A stretch of 64,000 bases of DNA from Pseudoneobacillus sp042683745 (GTDB lineage Bacteria > Bacillota > Bacilli > Bacillales > Cytobacillaceae): the NCBI RefSeq assembly GCF_042683745.1, contig NZ_JBHUJX010000007.1, positions 1 through 64,000 of the forward strand, given 5' to 3'. This document shows, in pieces, positions 41,303-49,586 of the stretch (the stretch's first letter is position 1; every line of letters starts with the position of its first letter). The notes under the pieces are model-generated. The model made no database searches and had not been told where the DNA came from. It saw only the letters and a list, made by a program, of their open reading frames with translations. The position numbers and the translations under genes were made by a program.

Positions 41303-41561
41303 ATTGTCGTCCCCTTATTTAGTCGGCTCACCATAGATTAAGTTTTACCAAAATCATTGTTCCGCCGCTATTTTTCATTTTTCACCGAAAGTGAGTATAG
41401 CACGGGGCTGTAAGTGTGTAAATAACAATGGACTAACGTGTTAAAGGGTTGAAACAGTATTTTTGTTTGGGTTTAGGATGTGTTGGGTAAGAGGAATTTA
41501 TCCACAATAATGCAATGGTGACTAAATAGCTTGTATGATATAATTTTTTTCTGAAGGGGAG
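41303..41561. other. Divergent intergenic region, yvjA / coiled-coil gene
   Basis: This stretch holds the yvjA promoter region and, at 41534-41546, a TATAAT-like box (TGATATAATTTTT) that probably serves the plus-strand coiled-coil gene. Nothing else is evident. Confidence 0.45.
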
Positions 41562-41570
41562 GTGGAAAAA

Positions 41571-41852
41571 TTGGAAAAACTACTGAACGAATTAATGATG
41601 CAAATGAACCGAGGATTTACAAAAATTGATCAAAGATTTGACCATCTTGAAGGAAAAATAGATAAAATTGAAACACGTATGGATGGAATAGAAGGGCGAT
41701 TTGATGTCCTTGAAGGAAGATTTGATCATTTAGAAATTAAATTGGATGACCACGCTACTGAGTTTCGTAATTATTTTAAATATATTGGGGATCGACTTGA
41801 TATTCATCAATCGAACTTTATTATTATCGATGATAAGTTGAAGCGTCATTAA
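41571..41852 (+). CDS. Small coiled-coil protein with repeating FDxLEG units
   Basis: A 93-aa soluble protein formed nearly wholly of heptads: QRFDHLEGKIDKIETRMDGI, EGRFDVLEGRFDHLEIKLDD. Similar F-D-x-L-E-G units occur in phage and Bacillus coiled-coil proteins. The TTG at 41571 is preferred to GTG at 41562 because GGAGGT overlaps the GTG and lies seven bases before TTG. It is the only plus-strand gene in this core block, inserted between yvjA and prfB. Function unknown; probably oligomeric. Confidence 0.6.
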   Translation: MEKLLNELMMQMNRGFTKIDQRFDHLEGKIDKIETRMDGIEGRFDVLEGRFDHLEIKLDDHATEFRNYFKYIGDRLDIHQSNFIIIDDKLKRH

Positions 41853-41906
41853 CCTCAGTTTCCTCGGGATTAACCTCATGGCAAAGCAAAATTAAATCTC
41901 AATAAG

Positions 41907-41938
41907 AAACCTTTGCCGTCATCACTAGGCAAAGGTTT
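41907..41938. terminator. Bidirectional terminator between the coiled-coil gene and prfB
   Basis: AAACCTTTGCC and GGCAAAGGTTT form an 11-bp stem with a 10-base loop and T/A runs on both sides. It serves both convergent genes. Confidence 0.9.
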
Positions 41939-41946
41939 TAAATTTA

Positions 41947-43048
41947 TTAAGCCAACTTAGATCTTAAATAAGCGTTGATAAAGTTATCCAGCTCGCCGTC
42001 CATGACTGCTTGAACGTTTCCGACCTCTGTATTGGTACGATGGTCTTTAACAAGGGAATACGGATGGAAAACGTAAGAGCGGATTTGACTTCCCCAGCCA
42101 ATTTCTTTTTGTTCGCCACGAATTTCTAGCAATTGTTTTTCTTGCTCTTCGATTTCTCGTTGATACAATTTTGCTTTTAACATCTTCATCGCTCGATCGC
42201 GGTTTTTGATTTGGGAGCGCTCTGTTTGACACGTCACGACAACCCCTGTTGGAGTGTGCGTAATACGTACAGCTGAATCTGTTGTGTTAATATGCTGTCC
42301 ACCAGCTCCACTTGCCCGGTACGTATCTATTTTCAGGTCTTCCGTTCGAATATCAATTTCAATTTCATCATTAAATTCTGGCATTACTTCACAAGACACG
42401 AAAGACGTGTGGCGACGGCCAGATGCATCGAATGGAGAAATCCTAACGAGGCGGTGAACCCCTTTTTCTGCCTTCAAATAACCATAGGCATTATGTCCTT
42501 TAAATAGAAGCGTAACACTTTTAATTCCAGCTTCATCACCAGGTAGGTAGTCAAGTGTTTCCACCTTAAATCCGCGCTTTTCACCCCATCTAGTGTACAT
42601 GCGAAGGAGCATAGAACCCCAATCTTGAGATTCCGTCCCACCTGCACCTGGATGTAGCTCAAGGATGGCATTATTTTTATCATATGGCTCACTTAAAAGC
42701 ATTTGGAGCTCGTATTCACCGAGACGTGAAACCAAGTCTTTGATTTCCACTTCTAACTCAGCTTGAAGCTCAGCATCTGGTTCTTCCTTAACTAGCTCAT
42801 AGGTTAGCTCCAAGTTCTCATGGGACTCGCTAAGTGCATAGTATTCATGTACTTGATCCTTCAGTCCGTTTGATTCATTGATGTATGCCTGTGCCGTCTG
42901 CTGATCATTCCAAAAATCAGGCTGCAACATGATGTCATCAATCTCAGCGATGCGCGCCTCTTTATTTTCTAGGTCAAAGAGACCCCCTAAAGTCCGCTAA
43001 TTTCTTAGCTGTTTTTTCCAATTCATTACGAATCTCTGCTAATTCCAT
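41947..43048 (-). CDS. prfB: Peptide chain release factor 2, programmed +1 frameshift
   Basis: A 366-aa RF2 made by autoregulated frameshifting. ATG at 43048 starts MELAEIRNELEKTAKKLADF then RGSL, followed by an in-frame TGA at 42974-42976. The site reads AGGGGG (anti-Shine-Dalgarno pairing) then TCT CTT TGA C; a +1 slip on CTT gives Asp-Leu-Glu-Asn-Lys and on through domain 2. The SPF stop-recognition motif (ISPFDASG) and GGQ motif (ASGAGGQHINTT) are present. It releases peptides at UGA and UAA. The gene should be annotated as a joined feature, not from the internal Met. Confidence 0.95.
42974..42988 (-). promoter_or_regulatory. prfB: prfB programmed frameshift signal
   Basis: AGGGGG (42983-42988) three bases upstream of CTT and the slippery CTT-TGA-C (42973-42979) make the classic RF2 autoregulatory signal. 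When RF2 is scarce the ribosome slips +1; when plentiful it terminates at codon 25. Confidence 0.95.
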
Positions 43049-43105
43049 TCTCGTCACCTCATAAAACTTTATTTTCTTATTATAGCGTTAAAATAGTGAA
43101 ACGAC

Positions 43106-43153
43106 AAAAAGAGAGTCAGCAAGAGCTTAAAAAGCTTTGCTAAACTCTCTTTC
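43106..43153 (-). terminator. Possible attenuator/terminator between secA and prfB
   Basis: AAAGAGAGTTTAGCAAAGCTT pairs with its near complement (mismatches at two places) and is followed by TTTTTG on the minus strand. It would reduce secA reading into prfB. Confidence 0.8.
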
Positions 43154-43163
43154 TTTAACGCGT

Positions 43164-43205
43164 TAATGCACTGGGGGTCTGACCCCCACTACTTTACAGT
43201 GCTAA
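43164..43205. repeat. REP-like palindrome, copy 4
   Basis: GGGGGTCTGACCCCC (43173-43187) with partial TTAATGCACT / AGTGCTAAAG flanks. It lies directly after the secA stop codon region and before the terminator hairpin at 43106-43153, again between core genes. Confidence 0.7.
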
Positions 43206-43214
43206 AGCACTATA

Positions 43215-45725
43215 TTATTTGCCGCAGCAGTTTTTGTATTTTTCGCCGCTACCGCATATGCAGTCGTCGTTTCGACCGATGTTTAGTTGTTTGACAATTG
43301 GCTTTTTCTTGACTTTACCGCCTTCGCCTTCTTTAGGATCAACGGCATGGCCTTGTGCGACTTCTTGACGTTGAAGATTATTGCGAATTTCTGCTTTCAT
43401 GACGAGCTTAGCTGCATCTTCTTCAATCGACGCAATCATCTCTTCGAACATAGCAAATCCTTCATGCTGGTATTCGCGAAGAGGATCGATTTGTCCGTAA
43501 GCGCGAAGGTGGATACCTTGGCGAAGCTGATCCATTGCATCGATATGATCAATCCATTTCGAATCAACTGCACGGAGTACAATAACCTTTTCAAATTCGC
43601 GCATTTGCTCTTCAGAAAGAATTTCTTCCTTCTCGTTATAGCGCTCTTTCACCTTAGCAAAGATGGTTTCCACCATTTCCTCAGGCTCTTTGCCACGTAA
43701 ATCATTTAAGGTAATATCGCCTTCATGAAGTAGATTTCCTTGTACATAATCCACCACACCTTGGAGATTCCACGTATCAGAATCTTCATTTTTAGGCGTA
43801 TGTACCTCAATATTACGTTCAATCGTTGATAAAATCATCGCTTCAACAATCTCACGTAAATTCTCTGATTCTAACACATCATCACGTTGTTTGTAGATGA
43901 TTTCACGTTGTTGACGCAATACATCGTCGTAAGATAATAACTGTTTACGAGCGTCGAAGTTATTCCCCTCTACTCGTTTTTGAGCTGATTCAACAGCTCT
44001 GGAAACCATCTTACTTTGAATTGGCTGGCTATCATCCATTCCTAATCGTTCCATCATCGTTTTCATATTATCAGAACCGAAACGACGCATTAACTCATCT
44101 TCCATGGATAGGTAGAATTGAGTTACCCCAGGATCCCCTTGACGCCCTGAACGTCCACGCAGCTGATTATCAATCCGGCGTGATTCATGTCGCTCTGTAC
44201 CGATAACAGCAAGACCGCCTAATTCAAACACACCTTCACCTAGCTTGATATCTGTACCACGTCCAGCCATATTCGTCGCAATCGTTACGGCACCACGATG
44301 ACCAGCTTCGGCAATGATTTCAGCTTCGCGCTCATGATTTTTTGCATTCAAAATATTATGTTTAATCCCTTTTTTCGTTAAATAACGTGAAATTAGTTCA
44401 GACGTTTCAATCGCAACCGTACCAACTAAGACCGGCTGCCCCTTTTGATTCCGTTCAGCAATGTCTTCACAAACCGCACGGAATTTTCCGTCAATGGAGG
44501 CAAAAATTAAATCTGGTCGGTCGTCACGTAAAATTGGTTTGTTTGTAGGAATAACGACAACATTCATATTATAAATGTTACGGAACTCTTCCTCTTCCGT
44601 TTTCGCTGTACCAGTCATCCCAGAAAGCTTTTCGTACATACGGAAGTAGTTTTGGAACGTAATTGTCGCCATCGTCATACTTTCATTTTGTACTTCTAAA
44701 CCTTCTTTTGCTTCAATTGCTTGGTGCAAGCCTTCGCTATAGCGACGCCCTTTCATTAAACGACCAGTAAATTGGTCAACAATGACAATTTCACCGTCTT
44801 GAACTACATAATCCACGTCTAAATGCATACTAACATGTGCTTTTAAAGCTTGGTTAATATGGTGATTAAGTGTCACATGAGTGATGTCAAAAAGATTATC
44901 AATGCCAAAAGCCTTTTCCGACTTTGTAATACCTTCTTCAGTCAACTGAACACCTTTTGTCTTTTCATCATACGTATAGTCTATATCCTTTTTTAACATA
45001 CGAACAAAGGCATTTGCTTGAAAATATAGGGATGTTGACTTTTGTGCTTGGCCCGAAATAATGAGTGGTGTACGTGCTTCATCAATTAAGATCGAGTCAG
45101 TTTCGTCGATGACAGCGTAATATAAAGATCGTTGTACTTTTTGATGGTTATAAAGCACCATGTTATCACGCAAATAATCGAAGCCAAACTCATTGTTCGT
45201 TCCGTAAGTAATATCAGCTGCATAAGCAGCTTGCTTCTCTTCCTTCTGTAGGCTGTTTAAATTCAATCCTACTGTTAAGCCAAGAAATTCATATAATTGA
45301 CCCATTTCACTCGCGTCACGACTTGCTAAGTATTCGTTTACCGTGATAACATGAACACCTTTACCGGAAATCGCATTCAAATAAACAGGCATCGTCGCTG
45401 TTAGCGTTTTTCCTTCCCCTGTTTTCATCTCAGAAATGTTTCCATCATGCAACGAGGCACCACCCATAATTTGAACAGGATATGGGAACATTCCAAGTAC
45501 ACGTCTAGCGCCCTCGCGAACAACGGCAAACGCTTCCACTAATAAGTCATCGAGCGTTTCTCCGTTTTGATAACGCGTTTTGAACTCCTCCGTCTTTCGA
45601 CGAAGCTGGTCATCTGATAATTTCTCTGTTTCAGCAGCTAGTGCCTCAACTTGCTCAGCAATTCTCGTTAACTTTTTTATCTCGCGTTTATTTTGATCAA
45701 ATACTTTATTCAAAATCCCAAGCAT
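43215..45725 (-). CDS. secA: Preprotein translocase ATPase SecA
   Basis: An 836-aa motor of the Sec pathway at the membrane and cytosol. Walker A is MKTGEGKTLTA (about 100-110), the DEAD-like Walker B VIDETDSILIDEAR (about 206-219), NBD2 TNMAGRGTDI (about 490-499), and RGRSGRQGDPG marks motif VI. The C-terminal zinc motif CICGSGEKYKNCCG is intact and would bind SecB-like partners or ribosomes. Length is close to B. subtilis SecA (841 aa). It lies upstream of prfB, the conserved Bacillus order. Confidence 0.96.
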   Translation of the reverse strand: MLGILNKVFDQNKREIKKLTRIAEQVEALAAETEKLSDDQLRRKTEEFKTRYQNGETLDDLLVEAFAVVREGARRVLGMFPYPVQIMGGASLHDGNISEMKTGEGKTLTATMPVYLNAISGKGVHVITVNEYLASRDASEMGQLYEFLGLTVGLNLNSLQKEEKQAAYAADITYGTNNEFGFDYLRDNMVLYNHQKVQRSLYYAVIDETDSILIDEARTPLIISGQAQKSTSLYFQANAFVRMLKKDIDYTYDEKTKGVQLTEEGITKSEKAFGIDNLFDITHVTLNHHINQALKAHVSMHLDVDYVVQDGEIVIVDQFTGRLMKGRRYSEGLHQAIEAKEGLEVQNESMTMATITFQNYFRMYEKLSGMTGTAKTEEEEFRNIYNMNVVVIPTNKPILRDDRPDLIFASIDGKFRAVCEDIAERNQKGQPVLVGTVAIETSELISRYLTKKGIKHNILNAKNHEREAEIIAEAGHRGAVTIATNMAGRGTDIKLGEGVFELGGLAVIGTERHESRRIDNQLRGRSGRQGDPGVTQFYLSMEDELMRRFGSDNMKTMMERLGMDDSQPIQSKMVSRAVESAQKRVEGNNFDARKQLLSYDDVLRQQREIIYKQRDDVLESENLREIVEAMILSTIERNIEVHTPKNEDSDTWNLQGVVDYVQGNLLHEGDITLNDLRGKEPEEMVETIFAKVKERYNEKEEILSEEQMREFEKVIVLRAVDSKWIDHIDAMDQLRQGIHLRAYGQIDPLREYQHEGFAMFEEMIASIEEDAAKLVMKAEIRNNLQRQEVAQGHAVDPKEGEGGKVKKKPIVKQLNIGRNDDCICGSGEKYKNCCGK

Positions 45726-45908
45726 GATAAACGCTCCTTTATGTATTAAGATAAGAAGATTCGTTATGAAAAAACATCCACTAGAAAAGATTCTCTCTTT
45801 ATGTGTAGAATCCTCTTAAAATCATTCGATATATTCTTTATCAATATTACCACTTCCGCCAAAGTGTGACAACAAATGCAAGTTACGGGCAATAATTTTA
45901 TCTATGTT
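45726..45908. other. secA upstream region
   Basis: It carries the secA ribosome site (AAAGGAGCGTTTATC before ATG) and presumably its promoter. I see no secA-regulating ORF or obvious repeat here. Confidence 0.5.
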
Positions 45909-45910
45909 CT

Positions 45911-45960
45911 AAAAAAATAAACCAACATCAACCTACTTTAAATAGTTTGATGTTAGTTTA
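45911..45960 (-). terminator. Terminator after the chemoreceptor gene
   Basis: AAACTAACATCAAAC and GGTTGATGTTGGTTT arms close an 18-base AT loop, followed by ATTTTTTT on the minus strand. It lies about 80 bases beyond the stop of the chemoreceptor gene. Confidence 0.85.
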
Positions 45961-46037
45961 TCCATTTTGCAAAAAATTGAACTTAAAAATTTTTATATAA
46001 CGTCAGATTTCTAACTAAATTCCAATAAAAACTACCC

Positions 46038-46997
46038 TTATTCCTTGTTAAAAGTTGTCACTTGCTTAATCGCTTCTTCTAGTTTCATATCCACAACATT
46101 AGCATCTTCGATATGTTTGATAATCATTTCATTTACATCGTCAAAAATCGATTTAGTGCTAGTAATCTCACGCATGACTTTCTGAGACTGCTCCTTTTGT
46201 TCTTCAATTTTTCCAATTACTTCACTTACCTCTGTTTCCACATGATGAATGACCGAGGCAATGTAATCAATTTTATTTGTCGTATTCGTGCTTAATTCGA
46301 TCCCTTCTCGGATTAACCCTGTACTTGTAGTGGTAGATTGCAATGTCTCTTGGATATCCTTTTGAATATTTTGAGTAAGAATGCTAATGTTGTTCGTACT
46401 TACGGCCGTATTTTCTGCAAGCTTACGAACTTCCTCTGCCACAACTGCAAACCCTTTTCCGTGATCTCCAGCTCTTGCCGCTTCAATCGAAGCATTTAAA
46501 GCCAATAGATTCGTTTGCTCAGCGATTTCTTTAATAACTTTTACAATTAGTTCAATCTCCCGAGAACGATCATTTAAATGATTCATTTTATTCGATGTTT
46601 CCTCGAGCTGATTCCCCAGCTGTGTAATAAGCTGCTCAACCTTATTTACTTGATCTCGACCTTCATCCGATTTCAAAACCATATCTTTAGCTGACTGAAT
46701 TAAATCATGCCCTTTAAGAGAAAGGTCCTTAGAATTGTCAAAACTTAACTGGCTTAAATCATTTACCTTATCAAAACGTTCTTTAATTCTCCCTACCATT
46801 TCACCCATTACATGATGTTGACTGTTCACTTTTTCATGTTGATGAACCGTTTGTGTCAATTCCTGATTAAAACGCTCTAAAAAGACCTCAAAAAATGCCT
46901 CTTTTTCCTTACATTCTGAAAATATTCGATCAAATTTCTCTTGTAAATCCTGCTTTTCCACTTCAATTAAGGATAGTCTTTTCTTAGTCGTAAACAT
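46038..46997 (-). CDS. Soluble methyl-accepting chemotaxis-type protein
   Basis: A 319-aa cytosolic transducer without membrane helices. The highly conserved hairpin tip is EIAEQTNLLALNASIEAARA followed by GDHGKGFAVVAEEVRKLAEN (about 160-200). It is preceded by a short helical region (1-75) instead of a ligand-binding domain, and flanked by methylation-type helices. It could signal to CheA/CheW from cytoplasmic cues. AGGAGG precedes ATG, and the upstream Sda-like gene stops 12 bases before it, so both are likely cotranscribed. It resembles B. subtilis YfmS-type short receptors. Confidence 0.88.
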   Translation of the reverse strand: MFTTKKRLSLIEVEKQDLQEKFDRIFSECKEKEAFFEVFLERFNQELTQTVHQHEKVNSQHHVMGEMVGRIKERFDKVNDLSQLSFDNSKDLSLKGHDLIQSAKDMVLKSDEGRDQVNKVEQLITQLGNQLEETSNKMNHLNDRSREIELIVKVIKEIAEQTNLLALNASIEAARAGDHGKGFAVVAEEVRKLAENTAVSTNNISILTQNIQKDIQETLQSTTTSTGLIREGIELSTNTTNKIDYIASVIHHVETEVSEVIGKIEEQKEQSQKVMREITSTKSIFDDVNEMIIKHIEDANVVDMKLEEAIKQVTTFNKE

Positions 46998-47009
46998 AGG
47001 TTCCTCCTG

Positions 47010-47168
47010 TTATCCTAAAGGCGATATGAATTCTTCGTCAAAAGCTATATGTCTTGATAATATTTCCAACTCAAGGATCGAAATAAATTCCGGATCCAAG
47101 TTTAACTCTTTGGCTTGATCATATGTTTGCAATAATATTTGGTCGTCTAGGATTGAAAAAGAACTCAC
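47010..47168 (-). CDS. Sda-like histidine-kinase inhibitor peptide (52 aa)
   Basis: GTG start at 47168 with GAGG ten bases upstream; the peptide reads VSSFSILDDQILLQTYDQAK, ELNLDPEFISILELEILSRH, IAFDEEFISPLG. The pattern SDExLxxxYxxAxExxLxxDFIxLIExEIxRR of Sda is recognisable: an antiparallel helical hairpin that binds KinA and blocks sporulation until replication succeeds. Key positions Leu21/Phe25 of Sda correspond to Leu/Pro-Glu-Phe here. It is slightly longer than B. subtilis Sda (46 aa) and lies in an operon with a soluble chemoreceptor-like gene, not beside yqeF, so a paralog acting on another kinase is possible. Confidence 0.7.
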   Translation of the reverse strand: MSSFSILDDQILLQTYDQAKELNLDPEFISILELEILSRHIAFDEEFISPLG

Positions 47169-47385
47169 TGGACAAAACCTCACAATTTGGGATTTGGAAC
47201 AAACTGTTTCAACTTTTCCGTTGACAATTTTGTTCCATGTCTTGGATCATTTTAATCCCTAGGTTCATTTTGAAATTCCACCTAGTTTTTAACCATTTTA
47301 CCAAGTTCCCAATTGACAAAACGTGACAATTATCACAAATAAAAGATTAATAGTAATATAAATATGTCGAAATTACTAATAGAAA
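47169..47385. other. Upstream region of the Sda-like/chemoreceptor operon
   Basis: No gene is seen. It should contain the operon's promoter; I find no SigD-type GCCGATAT and no unambiguous SigA boxes. GTGACAATTATCACA (47334-47348) is a near-palindrome that could be an operator. Confidence 0.4.
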
Positions 47386-47633
47386 AGCGCAGGCGCCTTG
47401 ATCAGCCCCGATAAAGAAGACTGGTCGATTGGCGAGTGTAGCGAAGCCAGAGACCTAGTCGCACTTATGCAAACTGTTCTTTGATTTGCCAAGCACATGC
47501 TTCGCAACCCAGAAAGTCGTTCTTTGACTTTTTGGGTTACGAACATTTGACTTCGAGGTCGACAAGAGCGCGACGTCCTGTCGCATTGTCGACACTAGTA
47601 CATCCTATACGTCGGGGCTAGGACGCTTGCGCT
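47386..47633. repeat. MITE-like dispersed element
   Basis: About 248 bases bounded by AGCGCAGGCGCC (47386-47397) and, inverted, AGCGCAAGCGTCC (47621-47633), with further matching inside the ends (CAGCCCCGA and TCGGGGCT). The inside is GC-rich and non-coding. This family of GCGCxxGCGCC-ended elements is frequent in Bacillaceae intergenic regions, and it lacks its own transposase. Confidence 0.7.
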
Positions 47634-47718
47634 GGACAATTTTCAAAGTTCAAAAAATGCTTTTTGACCTTATAAAATTAAAACCCTGCTCAAATGGCAG
47701 GGCATTTAATAATATTGT

Positions 47719-48432
47719 TTATTTTTCTGCTACGATTTCAATTGGTTCATTATCATCTACATGTAATTTGTAGCCAATACCCCAAACCGTTTTAATGTTA
47801 ATGTTAATATGGTTTTGCTTTAACTTTTTCCGAATTCTGTTAAGATGTGTATCAATCATACGGTCGTCATCAAGGTGCTCGTAGCTCCAAACGACGCGAA
47901 GTAGTTCTTCACGGGTGACAACCGCATCTTGTTTCTTAACGAGCGTCCAGAGAATTGAAAATTCCTTTTTGGTAAAGTTTAGCACCTTTTTATCATAATG
48001 AACTTTATAGGTTATTTTGTTCATCGTTAACTGACCAAATTGTATTTTATCTTCTTCTACTGTTTTTTTAGCGGCAATATGATCGAGCAAAACCCTAATT
48101 TTACATAATAAAACCGGAAAGGTTATCGGATAGGTAATTACATCATCCGCCCCTGCTTCGAAATACTTGATTGTCGCCTCTTCTGATAGGGGTTTTCCTA
48201 ATACGATAATAATAGAATTTAATTTTTGCCTCATTTGTCGACATAGCTCAAGGCTATTTACATTCAATAAGCTGTGGTTGATTACAACGATGTTAGGTTT
48301 AGACTCAATCGCGGTAATTAACCCTAATAAACCGTTATTAAATGTATGCACCTCGTAGTAATGTTCGAAAAATTGAGATAATTTATTGCTAGATTGGCTA
48401 TCTTCTTCGATTATCAACAATTTTTTTTCCAT
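47719..48432 (-). CDS. Orphan OmpR-type response regulator with degenerate receiver
   Basis: A 237-aa two-domain regulator. The receiver (1-120) keeps the fold, but the phosphoacceptor region reads PNIVVINHSLLN where the Asp should be in VVxD: it is Asn. The acidic pocket is EED, and Lys is kept in VLGKP. The C-terminal winged helix (about 140-228) is intact: LTMNKITYKVHYDKKVLNFT, TKKEFSILWTLVKK, MIDTHLNRIRKKLKQ, VWGIGYKL. No histidine kinase is adjacent. It probably works without phosphorylation, by dimerisation or partner binding. A perfect 8-bp inverted repeat encloses the ribosome site. Confidence 0.85.
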   Translation of the reverse strand: MEKKLLIIEEDSQSSNKLSQFFEHYYEVHTFNNGLLGLITAIESKPNIVVINHSLLNVNSLELCRQMRQKLNSIIIVLGKPLSEEATIKYFEAGADDVITYPITFPVLLCKIRVLLDHIAAKKTVEEDKIQFGQLTMNKITYKVHYDKKVLNFTKKEFSILWTLVKKQDAVVTREELLRVVWSYEHLDDDRMIDTHLNRIRKKLKQNHININIKTVWGIGYKLHVDDNEPIEIVAEK

Positions 48433-48456
48433 TAGTACTCCCCCATACAGTACTAA
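48432..48456 (-). promoter_or_regulatory. Hairpin enclosing the ribosome site of the response regulator
   Basis: TTAGTACT and AGTACTAA (48432-48439 and 48449-48456) flank the nine-base loop GTATGGGGG, which contains the Shine-Dalgarno sequence; the stem touches the start codon. It could act as a translational switch or as an autoregulatory DNA operator. Confidence 0.55.
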
Positions 48457-48478
48457 AGACAGTTAAGCCTTCGTTTTA

Positions 48479-48532
48479 TCATACCACATTACAGCTTCTT
48501 GGTAAATATCACCTTACGCTGATGTGGTATGA
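48479..48532. repeat. Inverted repeat between oppF and the response regulator
   Basis: TCATACCACAT (48479-48489) and ATGTGGTATGA (48522-48532) are perfect complements, 32 bases apart. Spacing is long for a terminator; the left arm lies upstream of the response regulator start and the right arm near oppF's end, so a two-site operator for a dimer or a large hairpin are both possible. Confidence 0.5.
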
Positions 48533-48555
48533 CACATTTTTTATCTATTCTTTAT

Positions 48556-49584
48556 TTACGCTAACGGATAATGACATGCCACATAATGGTTATCATCCGT
48601 TTTTACAAACGCAGGTGCTTCCTCGCGACATTTCGGTTGTGCATAAGGGCAACGTGTATGGAAGTAGCATCCTGAAGGAGGATTGATTGGACTTGGAACG
48701 TCCCCTTCTAAAATGATTTTCGGCTTATCGCGCAATCTAGGATTGGCAATTGGATTGGCAGAAATCAACGCTTGTGTATAAGGGTGTTTTGGTGACTCAA
48801 ACAAAGTATCAGAGTCTGTTAATTCCACCATTTTCCCTAGATACATAACCCCAACGCGGTCACTTATATGACGTACAACATTCAGACCGTGTGAAACGAA
48901 TAAATATGTTAACCCTAGGCGATCCTGTAACTCCTCAAGCAAATTAACAACCTGGGATTGAATCGAAACGTCAAGAGCAGATACTGGCTCATCCAAAACA
49001 ATTAATTTCGGATTCAGTGCTAATGCACGTGCAATCCCAATCCGTTGTCTTTGCCCACCACTGAACTCATGTGGATATCTTCTCATATGAAACGGTCTTA
49101 AACCAACAAGCTCAAGGAGTTCCTTTACACGATTCTCACGTTCTTGGGCGTTCCCCATTCCATGAATTTTAAGAACACGAGCAATCGTTTCTCCCACACT
49201 TAATCTTGGATTTAAAGATGAGAACGGATCTTGGAAAATAAGCTGCATATCACGTCTTGCCACACGCAGTTCCGATTCCGATAATTTATAAATATCTTTT
49301 CCTTCGAATTGGACTGTACCGCTAGTCGCATCTAATAGACGCAATAGTGCACGACCAGTGGTTGATTTTCCACAACCACTTTCCCCAACAAGACCAAAAG
49401 TTTCGCCTTTGAAAATTTCAAAACTAACACCGTCAACTGCTTTAACATGACCGACTGTGCGGCCAAGTAATCCCCCTTTAATCGGGAAGTGCACTTTAAC
49501 GTTGTCCGCCTTTAAAAGGACTTCCTGTGACTTTTTACTTTTTTCCTCTGTTGTATGTACTGGTTCTACCACTCCACTTACCAT
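48556..49584 (-). CDS. oppF: Oligopeptide ABC transporter ATPase OppF
   Basis: A 342-aa ATPase. Walker A GESGCGKSTTGRALL (about 70-84), signature FSGGQRQRIGIARAL, Walker B LIVLDEPVSALD, and the C-terminal oligopeptide-ABC motif with CYFHTRCPYAQPKC, whose cysteines form the iron-sulfur site of this class. ATG at 49584 follows GGGAGG; a TTG five codons earlier overlaps oppD. It powers peptide uptake with OppD. Confidence 0.92.
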   Translation of the reverse strand: MVSGVVEPVHTTEEKSKKSQEVLLKADNVKVHFPIKGGLLGRTVGHVKAVDGVSFEIFKGETFGLVGESGCGKSTTGRALLRLLDATSGTVQFEGKDIYKLSESELRVARRDMQLIFQDPFSSLNPRLSVGETIARVLKIHGMGNAQERENRVKELLELVGLRPFHMRRYPHEFSGGQRQRIGIARALALNPKLIVLDEPVSALDVSIQSQVVNLLEELQDRLGLTYLFVSHGLNVVRHISDRVGVMYLGKMVELTDSDTLFESPKHPYTQALISANPIANPRLRDKPKIILEGDVPSPINPPSGCYFHTRCPYAQPKCREEAPAFVKTDDNHYVACHYPLA

Positions 49585-49586
49585 GT

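Noticed and set aside
40767..41336. 189-codon plus-strand frame opposite yvjA
   Set aside because: It mirrors the YitT coding sequence; Pro/Ser/Lys-rich composition is typical of an antisense shadow.
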